Below, one piece after another: positions 1-5,907 of a DNA stretch of 7,933 nt; position 1 is the stretch's first letter; the number at the start of each line of letters is the position of its first letter. A model generated the notes under the pieces. The model saw only the letters and a program-made list of their open reading frames with translations. It made no database searches and had not been told where the DNA came from. The translations under genes and the position numbers were made by a program. This DNA comes from Actinomycetota bacterium. Its GTDB lineage: Bacteria; Actinomycetota; Thermoleophilia; Solirubrobacterales; Thermoleophilaceae. The DNA lies in the NCBI GenBank assembly GCA_005885165.1, contig VAXR01000080.1, positions 1 to 7,933 of the forward strand, written 5' to 3'.

Positions 1-69
1 CGATGATTCGCCCCTCAGCGCCGTCGGATCCGTCGACGACCTAACCTTGGACGCGCATCGAAGGACTCG

Positions 70-83
70 ACGGTGGCGCGACC
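70..83 (+). promoter_or_regulatory. Ribosome binding site of the LuxR regulator
   Basis: GGTGG at 72-76 lies seven bases before ATG 84, a usual Shine-Dalgarno position. It supports this start, which is also the first possible one after the upstream in-frame stop. A TAACCT hexamer at 42-47 could be a -10 element, but no convincing -35 hexamer is seen at the expected distance. Confidence 0.4.
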
Positions 84-2750
84 ATGACCAGCTTGACCAC
101 GACCCAGCTCGCCCGGGGCCTGCTCGAGCGGGACGATCTCCTTCAGATGCTCGATCGCGCCGTGGCGAAGCGGGTGACGGTCGTCTCCGCGCCGCCGGGA
201 AGTGGCAAGACCTCGCTGCTGCGGGCCTGGGCCAACCGCTCGACGGACGGTCGTCGCGTCGCTTTCGTATCCGTCGAGCGCGACGAAGGGGATGCTCAGC
301 GCTTCTGGTCCGCGGTCCTGGACGCGATCCGCAGCCCCGAGAGCCCGATCGACCCTGAGACGCAGATTGCCACGACCGCTGAGCACGAGGGAGACGAGGG
401 AGTCGAGAGCGTCCGGGCGGAGGTTGCCGACCACGTCGAGCCCGTCGTCTTGATCATCGACGATCTCCACGAGCTCAAGTCAGCGGACGCACACAGCCAG
501 CTCGAGCGTTTGATCGCCGATCTGCCGAGCTCCGCACGCGTCGTGTTGTCGTCGCGCCGGGATCCCCCGCTCAGACTTCACCAGCTCAGGCTCGCGGACG
601 AGATTGCCGACATCCGGGCCGGCAACCTTCGCTTCACCGAGCGCGAAACCGTCGAGCTGCTTGCGGCGTCCGGAATCAGCCTGTCGAGCGCCGGTGCTGG
701 TGCGTTGTACCGGCGCACGGAAGGCTGGGCGGCCGGAGTGCGCCTGGCGGTGATCTCGCTCAGCCGTCACCCGGATGCCGAGCGCTTTGTGGCCGAGTTC
801 TCGGGCACCGATAGAGCGATCGGGGAGTACCTGATGGCCGAGATGCTCGACGGCCAATCGAGCGAGGTTCAGAGCATGCTGCTGCGAACCTCCCTCGTCG
901 GTCGGCTGAACGGCGAGCTCGCGGACGTGCTGGCAGGACGCTCAGGCTCGGACCGGATGCTGCTGGAGCTCGAGGACGCGAACGCGTTCGTAGTTTCGCT
1001 GGACGCTCAGCGCACCTGGTTTCGCTATCACCAGCTTCTGGCGGACTTCCTGCGCCTGGAGCTCCGGCGAACACATGCCGACGAGGTTCCGGACCTGCAC
1101 CGCCGCGCCGCGCAGTGGTTCGCGGACCACGGAGACGTGGTTGAGGCCGTGCGACACACGCTCGCGGCCGGGGACTGGCCCGATGCGGCGCGGCTGCTCG
1201 CGGACCACCTGTTCAGCTTGACCCTCGACGGTCAGGAAGGAGCGATCGCTGTGCTGCTGCGGTCGTTCCCTGGCGGCGCGTCAGCCGATCATCCTGAGCT
1301 GGCTTTGGCGCATGCGGCGGTTCAGCTGACGCACGGGCAGTTGGAGGAGGCTGCCGCTCAGCTCGCGCTGGCCGAATCGCATGTCCAGAGCACTCCGCCG
1401 GCTCGCCGTCGGCGCCTCGCGGTGGCCATCGCGTCCTTGCGGTTGGCGCTGGCACGGCGCAGCGGTCAGTTCGCGGAAGTAATCGAGCAGGTGAACCTGC
1501 TCGACACTTCGGTCGCAGACGAGTCGAACGAACCGGCCGCGAGGGGTACCGAGCTGCGGGGAGTCGCGCTGATGAACCTCGGGATCGTCGAGACCTGGTG
1601 CAGGCGGTTCGACGACGCCGAGCGGCACCTTGCCGAGGGAGCGGCGCTCGCCCAGGCGATCGGCCGACCCTACCTGGAGGTCGCGTGTCGCGCTCACCAG
1701 GTCTTCCCGACAAGGCTTGTCTCGCTCGCGACCGCACGGGAAAGGGGGCGCGAGGCGGTCGCCCTGGCCGAACGCCATGGCTTGGGGGATCGGCCGATAC
1801 TCACGCCCGCACTGGGGGCGCTTGCCTTCTGGGCGACCTGGACAGGCGAGTTCGATGAGGGGGAGCATTGGTTGGGCCGCGGCCGGCAGGTCGCCGAGCC
1901 ACGGAGTGACCCCGCCGCGGTAGTGAGTCTGCACCTGGTAGCGGGCATGTTGCACGCCGTTCGCGGGCAGCAGCAATCGGCGCTCGAAGAATTCGCGGAA
2001 GCAGCGCAGGCGCAGTCGCGACTCACCGGTGCGGGCGCTCTCGCAACGCCGAGCGCCGGATGGCTCGCGGCCACGCAAGCTCGCCTCGGGATGCCAGATG
2101 AGGCGCGCGCAACGCTCGCCGGAGTCTCGGCAGAACCCGGACGACGGACGAGCTCCATCTACAACGCGCGCGCAGTGATCTGCCTGGCGGGCGGAGACCC
2201 CGCTGGGGCGTTGGACGTACTCCGGGGCGTTCCGGACATCACGTCCCCGACCGGCCCCGCGTTCACGCTCGTTGAAACACATCTGCTCGCTGGCATCGCG
2301 CACCTGAACCTGGGGGATCGACACGCCGCCGCCGCTGCGGCCGAGGCCGCACTCGCGGCCGCCGAGCCAGACCGGCTGATCTTCCCGTTTGCAATGACCG
2401 ACGCCGCGGAGCTGCTCGGCACGCTCCCGGGTCACCAGACGGCTCACGGCGCCCTTCTGGCCGACATCGCTGACCTGCTTCAGGGCCGATCTGTGCCGAG
2501 TGCCGACGGACAGCGGGGACCGGAAGTGGAGGAGCTCAGTCCAAGCGAGCTGCGTGTACTCCGCTTCCTGCCGACCAACCTCACGCGGCCAGACATCGCG
2601 CGAGAGCTCTACGTCTCCGTCAACACCGTCAACACTCACGTGCGAAACATCTACTCGAAGCTCGATGCTCACGACCGCTCGTCCGCGGTGCGAAGAGCAC
2701 GCGAGCTGCGTCTCCTCTCAACCGGACTCTCCCGTACAGGGTGGGACTAG
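84..2750 (+). CDS. LuxR-family transcriptional regulator, MalT/LAL type (ATPase + helical repeats + HTH)
   Basis: An 888-residue signal-responsive transcription activator of the large ATP-binding LuxR (MalT-like, STAND) class, expected in the cytoplasm. The N-terminal NTPase module shows a Walker A loop APPGSGKTS at residues 36-44, a Walker B strand VVLIIDDLHE at 121-130, the family's sensor stretch RVVLSSRRDPPLRLHQLRL at about 152-170, and a winged-helix segment TEGWAAGVRLA at 212-222. A long Ala/Leu-rich helical region, about residues 340-800, looks like the TPR-type ligand-sensing domain. The C terminus, about 817-877, is a GerE/LuxR helix-turn-helix with recognition helix VSVNTVNTHVRNIYSKL. 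Length is normal for the family (about 850-950). ATG 84 is the first start after an in-frame TAA at 42-44 and has GGTGG seven bases upstream. In this family ATP and an inducer drive oligomerisation and promoter binding; the inducer here is unknown. Its position directly upstream of a small protein and an MFS exporter suggests it controls them. Confidence 0.95.
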   Translation: MTSLTTTQLARGLLERDDLLQMLDRAVAKRVTVVSAPPGSGKTSLLRAWANRSTDGRRVAFVSVERDEGDAQRFWSAVLDAIRSPESPIDPETQIATTAEHEGDEGVESVRAEVADHVEPVVLIIDDLHELKSADAHSQLERLIADLPSSARVVLSSRRDPPLRLHQLRLADEIADIRAGNLRFTERETVELLAASGISLSSAGAGALYRRTEGWAAGVRLAVISLSRHPDAERFVAEFSGTDRAIGEYLMAEMLDGQSSEVQSMLLRTSLVGRLNGELADVLAGRSGSDRMLLELEDANAFVVSLDAQRTWFRYHQLLADFLRLELRRTHADEVPDLHRRAAQWFADHGDVVEAVRHTLAAGDWPDAARLLADHLFSLTLDGQEGAIAVLLRSFPGGASADHPELALAHAAVQLTHGQLEEAAAQLALAESHVQSTPPARRRRLAVAIASLRLALARRSGQFAEVIEQVNLLDTSVADESNEPAARGTELRGVALMNLGIVETWCRRFDDAERHLAEGAALAQAIGRPYLEVACRAHQVFPTRLVSLATARERGREAVALAERHGLGDRPILTPALGALAFWATWTGEFDEGEHWLGRGRQVAEPRSDPAAVVSLHLVAGMLHAVRGQQQSALEEFAEAAQAQSRLTGAGALATPSAGWLAATQARLGMPDEARATLAGVSAEPGRRTSSIYNARAVICLAGGDPAGALDVLRGVPDITSPTGPAFTLVETHLLAGIAHLNLGDRHAAAAAAEAALAAAEPDRLIFPFAMTDAAELLGTLPGHQTAHGALLADIADLLQGRSVPSADGQRGPEVEELSPSELRVLRFLPTNLTRPDIARELYVSVNTVNTHVRNIYSKLDAHDRSSAVRRARELRLLSTGLSRTGWD

Positions 2751-2826
2751 TCGCCGCCGCCGGCGGATACACAATCATCCGATTCCGACGTCGCCCGCTC
2801 ACCTGGCCTGGCGGCACGATTGGCGG

Positions 2827-3087
2827 GTGCCCAACCCGCGCCGCTTGTACACGATCCGGATAGCGGGCCGGCTCGGAGCCACGGCCCTCTCGGCCTTTCC
2901 CTCGATGGCCTGTGAACTCAGGCGCAGCGAGACCGTCCTCACCGGTCGGCTGGAAGATCGCTCCGCCTTGTTCGGCGTGCTTGCGCAGATCGAGGCGCTC
3001 GATCTCGACCTGGTCGAGCTGCGGTGCGTCGGTTCCCGAGCGCAATCACCGGAATCCGGTCATGACCACTCACCAGATGGTGGGTGA
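2827..3087 (+). CDS. Small conserved-looking hypothetical protein between regulator and exporter
   Basis: An 86-residue reading frame with a GTG start. The body reads like a compact soluble domain: strand LYTIRIAGRLG (residues 7-17), a short helix, strand CELRRSETVLTGRL (29-42), an amphipathic helix SALFGVLAQIEALDL (46-60) and strand VELRC (63-67). A pattern of the kind 'AGRLG...F...TVLTG.L.D...L.GVL..IE.L.L.L.E.R' matches short actinobacterial hypothetical proteins as I remember them; this is recall, not a search. The last 20 or so residues, rich in Ser/Gly/Pro/His, look like an unstructured extension. No catalytic motif, signal peptide or membrane segment is seen. The start is uncertain: GTG 2827 lacks a clear ribosome site, and TTG 2845 is an alternative. 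The stop lies 10 bases before the preferred MFS start, which suggests translational coupling. Function unknown. Confidence 0.65.
   Translation: MPNPRRLYTIRIAGRLGATALSAFPSMACELRRSETVLTGRLEDRSALFGVLAQIEALDLDLVELRCVGSRAQSPESGHDHSPDGG
3048..3060. repeat. Short palindrome upstream of the MFS gene
   Basis: ACCGGA-A-TCCGGT is a perfect 6+6 inverted repeat around one central base. It lies inside the 3' end of the small gene and 37 bases before the preferred MFS start. It could be a protein-binding half-site pair, but at this length and in GC-rich DNA it may be chance. It is too short and lacks a T-run, so it is not a terminator. Confidence 0.25.
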
Positions 3088-3097
3088 GGCTCCGACC
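3083..3097 (+). promoter_or_regulatory. Ribosome binding site deciding the MFS start at 3098
   Basis: GGTGAGG at 3083-3089 sits eight bases before ATG 3098, the best Shine-Dalgarno match near this gene's start. It overlaps the stop codon of the small protein (TGA 3085-3087), the usual arrangement for coupled translation. ATG 3062, in the same frame, would add 12 residues but has no clear ribosome site. Confidence 0.5.
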
Positions 3098-4666
3098 ATG
3101 GAATCCGCTGCTCTCCCTGCCCCCGCCAGCCGCTCGGTCTCGAAGGTCAACCCCAACGCCGTCCTGGCGGTCGTCGCGGTCGCCCAGTTCATGGTCATCC
3201 TCGACGGGACCGTCGTCAACGTCGCGCTGCCGACGATCCAACGACACCTCGGCTTCTCCGAGCAAAGCCTCTCCTGGGTCCTGAACGCCTATACGTTGAT
3301 GTTCGGCGGCTTCCTCCTGCTCGGCGGGCGCCTGGCCGACCGGCTCGGGCGCCGACGCCTATTCGTCGTCGGCATCGCCGTGTTCTCCGGCGCGTCGCTG
3401 ATCTGCGGACTCGCCCAGTCGGAGGCGATGCTGCTGGTCGCGCGCGGTGCGCAGGGCCTCGGCGGGGCGCTGGTCTCGCCGGCGGCGCTATCGATCATCC
3501 TCACCACGTTCGCGGAGGGGCCGGAGCGGAACCGTGCACTCGCGGTCTGGGGCGCGATCGCCGGAGCGGGCGGAGCGATCGGCCTGCTCCTCGGCGGCGT
3601 CATGGTCGAGGCCCTCACCTGGCGGTGGGTGTTCTTCATCAACGTGCCGATCGGAGCCGCGCTCGTGGCCCTGGCTCCGCGGATCGTCCCGGAGAGCCGC
3701 TCGGGGTCAGTCGCACGTGGCGGCTACGACGCCGAAGGCGCCGTATCGATCACGCTGGGGACGATGGCCCTCGTCTTCGCGCTGATCAAGGCCGACAGCT
3801 GGGGGTGGGCCTCGGGCCGGACGCTGGCTGGCCTCGCGATCGCCGCGGCGCTGATCGCCACGTTCGTGGTAATCGAGCGCCGGCACGAGGAGCCGCTGGT
3901 CCCGCTCGGGATCTTCAAGATCCGGAGTCTCGCCGCCTCCGACGCGGCGATGCTCGTGCTGGCGGCGGCGCTGTTCGGGATGTTCTTCTTCTGCACGCTC
4001 TACCTGCAGCAGGTCCTGGGCTACAGCGCGCTGAAGACAGGGCTCCTCTACATGCCGTTCAGCGTCATCCTCATCGGCGGCTCGGCCACGGCCTCGCGTC
4101 TGGTCGACCGCTTCACGCCGAAGCCGGTGCTGTTGACGGGCCTGTTCATCTCGACAGCCGGATTCGTCCTCCTCACCCGCGTCTCCGGCCACGGCGACTA
4201 CGCCAGCCACGTCCTGCCGGCGATCGTCGTCCTCGGCGCCGGCCTCGGGCTCTCGTTCGTCCCGATCACGATCTCGGCGACCAACGGCGTACCCGCCAGC
4301 GAGTCCGGGCTGGCCTCGGGGCTCCTCAACACCACCCAGCAGGTGGGTGGCGCGCTCGGCCTGGCGATCCTCTCTTCGGTGTCGACGAGCAGGGTCGCGA
4401 GCGCGCTCGACTCCGGCTCACCTGCGTCCCTTGCGCTGACCCACGGCTTCAAGCGCGCCTTCATAGTCGCCGCGCTGCTCTGCGCCCTCGGCTTCGTGAC
4501 GGCACTGGTCTTGCTGCCACGGCGGCGGAGGAGCGTGGCGGACGAGGACGCCGAGACGGTGGCGCTGTCGTTCGCCCGCTGTCCCGGCGCACCCTACTGC
4601 GGCCACCTCGCCCGGCTCGTCGCTTTCGGCCGGCGACTCCGGACGCGCCCCGCAACGCAAAGCTAA
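3098..4666 (+). CDS. MFS multidrug exporter, DHA2 / EmrB-QacA type, 14 TM
   Basis: A 522-residue inner-membrane drug:proton antiporter, predicted to export small hydrophobic or cationic toxicants. Family motifs are clear (numbering from ATG 3098): motif D1 LDGTVVNVALPTIQRHLG at residues 35-52, motif A GGRLADRLGRRRLF at 76-89, motif B RGAQGLGGALVSPAALS at 116-132, and the antiporter motif C GAIAGAGGAIGLLLGG at 152-167. Hydrophobic segments continue through about residue 474, consistent with 14 helices. An open frame reaches back to ATG 2912, but that extension overlaps the small gene in another frame and has no transporter character, so it is rejected; ATG 3062 remains possible. The last 48 residues (475-522) form a charged cytoplasmic tail carrying C495, C501 and H503 in RCPGAPYCGH, unusual for the family. 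Substrate unknown. The neighbouring LuxR-type gene is the likely regulator; no TetR or MarR gene is present here. Confidence 0.93.
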   Translation: MESAALPAPASRSVSKVNPNAVLAVVAVAQFMVILDGTVVNVALPTIQRHLGFSEQSLSWVLNAYTLMFGGFLLLGGRLADRLGRRRLFVVGIAVFSGASLICGLAQSEAMLLVARGAQGLGGALVSPAALSIILTTFAEGPERNRALAVWGAIAGAGGAIGLLLGGVMVEALTWRWVFFINVPIGAALVALAPRIVPESRSGSVARGGYDAEGAVSITLGTMALVFALIKADSWGWASGRTLAGLAIAAALIATFVVIERRHEEPLVPLGIFKIRSLAASDAAMLVLAAALFGMFFFCTLYLQQVLGYSALKTGLLYMPFSVILIGGSATASRLVDRFTPKPVLLTGLFISTAGFVLLTRVSGHGDYASHVLPAIVVLGAGLGLSFVPITISATNGVPASESGLASGLLNTTQQVGGALGLAILSSVSTSRVASALDSGSPASLALTHGFKRAFIVAALLCALGFVTALVLLPRRRRSVADEDAETVALSFARCPGAPYCGHLARLVAFGRRLRTRPATQS

Positions 4667-4681
4667 GGTCGATCGGTCGCC

Positions 4682-5626
4682 ATGGTCGCCTACCTCTGCT
4701 CCCGCGACAACCGCGTGACCCGTCTCGAACGGGACGGACATTCGTGGGCCGCCCATCCGGTGCTGGACGGCGTCTCGGCCACCTGCGTAGCCACGGACGG
4801 CGGGCGCGTCCTGGTCGGGACCCAAGGCGATGGCGCCCGGCTGAGCTTGGACGGCGGCGGGAGCTGGGACAGCACCGACCTTCCCGAACGTGACGTGTAC
4901 TCGGTGGCGATCAGCGGGGCGGACGGCGCGCTGTACGCCGGGACTGAACCAAGCCGGCTTTTCGTCTCCAGGGACGGCCGCTCCTGGGCGGAGCTCGAAG
5001 CGCTGCAGGAAGTCCCGTCGAAGGATCGGTGGAGCTTTCCCCCACGACCCGAGACTCACCACGTCCGCTGGATCGCGCCCGATCCCCTTGCCCCCGACCG
5101 CCTGCTCGTCGGGATCGAGCTCGGCGGCGTCATGTACAGCGAGGACGCGGGCCGTAGCTTCACCGACCATCGTCCCGGGGCAAAGCGCGATGCGCACCGC
5201 CTTGCGTGGCACCCGTCCGCGGAGGGGCGCGCTTATGAGGCCGCTGGTGACGGGGCGGCCTGGAGCCGCGACGGCGGCGTCAGCTGGGAAGCTGTCGACA
5301 CCGGGCGTGACCTTGGCTACTGCTGGGCTCTGGCGCTCGATCCGGCCGATCCTGACCGCTGGTACGTATCGGCCGCCTCGGGCCCGTGGACGGCACACGC
5401 GGGCGAGGACGCAGCCGGCGGACTCTACGTCTGGGAGCACGGCGCCTGGCGACGACTGGGCCTGCCCGGGGAGTCGATGCCGTACGCGCTCGCCGCGATC
5501 GATGGGGCGCTACTCGCGGGGATGGCGGACGGCCGCATCCTGCACAGCGGCGACCGCAGTGAGACCTGGGAGGAGACGGGGGTTCGGATCGGCTCGGTCC
5601 TGGCTATGGCCACCGCCGGCGAGTGA
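4682..5626 (+). CDS. BNR/Asp-box beta-propeller protein (sialidase-fold, YVTN/VPS10-like)
   Basis: A 314-residue protein built of propeller blades. Five Asp-box turns (S-x-D-x-G-x-x-W/F) are visible: SLDGGGSW at 55-62, SRDGRSW at 96-102 (one residue short), SEDAGRSF at 153-160, SRDGGVSW at 195-202 and a degenerate SGDRSETW at 289-296, with repeated 'LLVGIELGG', 'LYAGTEP' and 'LLAGMADGR' strands between them. The segment HHVRWIAPDPLAPDRLLVG (127-144) is typical of bacterial proteins annotated as WD40/YVTN/BNR-like or exo-alpha-sialidase. The sialidase FRIP motif and arginine triad are not apparent, so enzyme activity should not be assumed. No signal peptide or membrane helix is seen, so it is probably cytoplasmic. 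ATG 4682 lies 15 bases after the exporter's stop; AAGG at 4665-4668 is a weak, rather distant ribosome site. Its orientation and spacing suggest co-transcription with the exporter; the role is unknown. Confidence 0.88.
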   Translation: MVAYLCSRDNRVTRLERDGHSWAAHPVLDGVSATCVATDGGRVLVGTQGDGARLSLDGGGSWDSTDLPERDVYSVAISGADGALYAGTEPSRLFVSRDGRSWAELEALQEVPSKDRWSFPPRPETHHVRWIAPDPLAPDRLLVGIELGGVMYSEDAGRSFTDHRPGAKRDAHRLAWHPSAEGRAYEAAGDGAAWSRDGGVSWEAVDTGRDLGYCWALALDPADPDRWYVSAASGPWTAHAGEDAAGGLYVWEHGAWRRLGLPGESMPYALAAIDGALLAGMADGRILHSGDRSETWEETGVRIGSVLAMATAGE

Positions 5627-5658
5627 CGCGGCCGCGGCTATTTCGCCGGGGCGATTCG

Positions 5659-5678
5659 TTGGCAACACATTGGCAACA
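5659..5678. repeat. Tandem direct repeat TTGGCAACA x2 (candidate integrase arm sites)
   Basis: TTGGCAACA occurs at 5659-5667 and again at 5670-5678, exactly 11 bp apart, about one helical turn. Tandem short direct repeats near the crossover site are typical arm-type binding sites of tyrosine integrases. Here the pair lies about 100 bp to the left of a truncated tRNA, on the side predicted to be element DNA. The repeat itself is seen directly; the arm-site role is inferred. Confidence 0.55.
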
Positions 5679-5778
5679 TCCACGCCGTCGCAAAACGTCC
5701 AGATCGTCCACCGCGTCTCCCGAGACCCCCGCAGAACGGACAATTTGGAAACCACAGACACAGCGAACACGCAGCTAG

Positions 5779-5837
5779 CAAGATTGAGGGCCTTGTCCCG
5801 CGTATGCGGGGTGGGAGTTCGAGTCTCCCTGGGCGCA
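5779..5837 (+). pseudogene. 3' fragment of tRNA-Leu(GAG); candidate attachment site
   Basis: The 3' part of a class II tRNA is read directly. The anticodon arm is 5779-5795: stem CAAGA/CCTTG with four pairs and one A-C mismatch next to the loop, loop TTGAGGG, anticodon GAG at 5786-5788. The long variable arm is CCCGC (5797-5801), loop GTAT, GCGGG (5806-5810). The T arm is GGGAG-TTCGAGT-CTCCC at 5813-5829 with a perfect stem. The 3' acceptor strand TGGGCGC is at 5830-5836 and discriminator A at 5837; CCA is not encoded. A long variable arm with discriminator A and GAG indicates leucine. The required 5' acceptor strand (GCGCCCA or similar) and a proper D arm are absent from the preceding 100 or more bases, so this cannot be a working gene. 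Such duplicated 3' tRNA ends are the usual att footprint of integrated elements, with element DNA on the 5' side of the fragment. Confidence 0.75.
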
Positions 5838-5893
5838 TAAGCAAGCAAGCGCGTGGCGGCTCGCGTAGGCGCGTGAGTCCGGGCTGACCAGGC

Positions 5894-5907
5894 TACGCTG
5901 GCCGGTG
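5894..5907 (+). promoter_or_regulatory. Candidate -10 element giving a leaderless amine oxidase transcript
   Basis: TACGCT at 5894-5899 fits the TAnnnT form of an actinobacterial -10 box and ends seven bases before the GTG start at 5907. There is no Shine-Dalgarno sequence between them. A transcript starting at or next to the GTG would be leaderless, which is common in actinobacteria. No clear -35 hexamer is seen. Confidence 0.35.

Larger units (their letters stand above)
5627..5906. other. Intergenic region with integration-site features
   Basis: About 280 bases with no credible protein gene on either strand. From left to right it holds a CGCGGCCGCG palindrome at 5627-5636 just after the propeller stop, a tandem repeat pair at 5659-5678, a small hairpin-capable GTCTC-CC-GAGAC at 5715-5726 (loop too short for a good stem), an AT-richer stretch at about 5740-5785 (roughly half G+C against a much higher surrounding level), the 3' half of a leucine tRNA at 5779-5837, and then the start region of the amine oxidase gene. 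No U-rich terminator hairpin is visible behind the propeller gene. Confidence 0.6.

Noticed and set aside
1281..2672. Long open frame (463 codons) on the minus strand inside the regulator gene
   Set aside because: Low-complexity Arg/Gly-rich translation with no domain; it lies opposite a clearly recognisable LuxR/LAL gene and is explained by GC-rich codon bias.
2757..2766. CCGCCGGCGG palindrome as a terminator after the regulator
   Set aside because: No loop and no following T-run; short GC palindromes are expected by chance here.
2912..3061. N-terminal extension of the exporter back to ATG 2912
   Set aside because: The added residues are Arg/Ser/Cys-rich, unlike any MFS leader, and overlap the small gene, whose own frame looks real.
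3625..4893. Plus-strand open frame of 422 codons in another frame of the exporter
   Set aside because: The translation is almost only Arg/Ala/Gly/Pro, as expected for an off-frame reading of GC-rich DNA; the transporter frame has all family motifs.
4418..5440. Minus-strand open frame of 340 codons over the exporter end and propeller gene
   Set aside because: No family resemblance, and it runs across two well-supported plus-strand genes.
5715..5726. GTCTC-CC-GAGAC as a hairpin terminator or operator
   Set aside because: A two-base loop cannot close with all five pairs, no T-run follows, and no repeat of it is seen.
5745..5837. A complete tRNA-Leu gene
   Set aside because: No 5' acceptor strand able to pair with TGGGCGC and no proper D arm in the preceding bases; only the 3' half is convincing.
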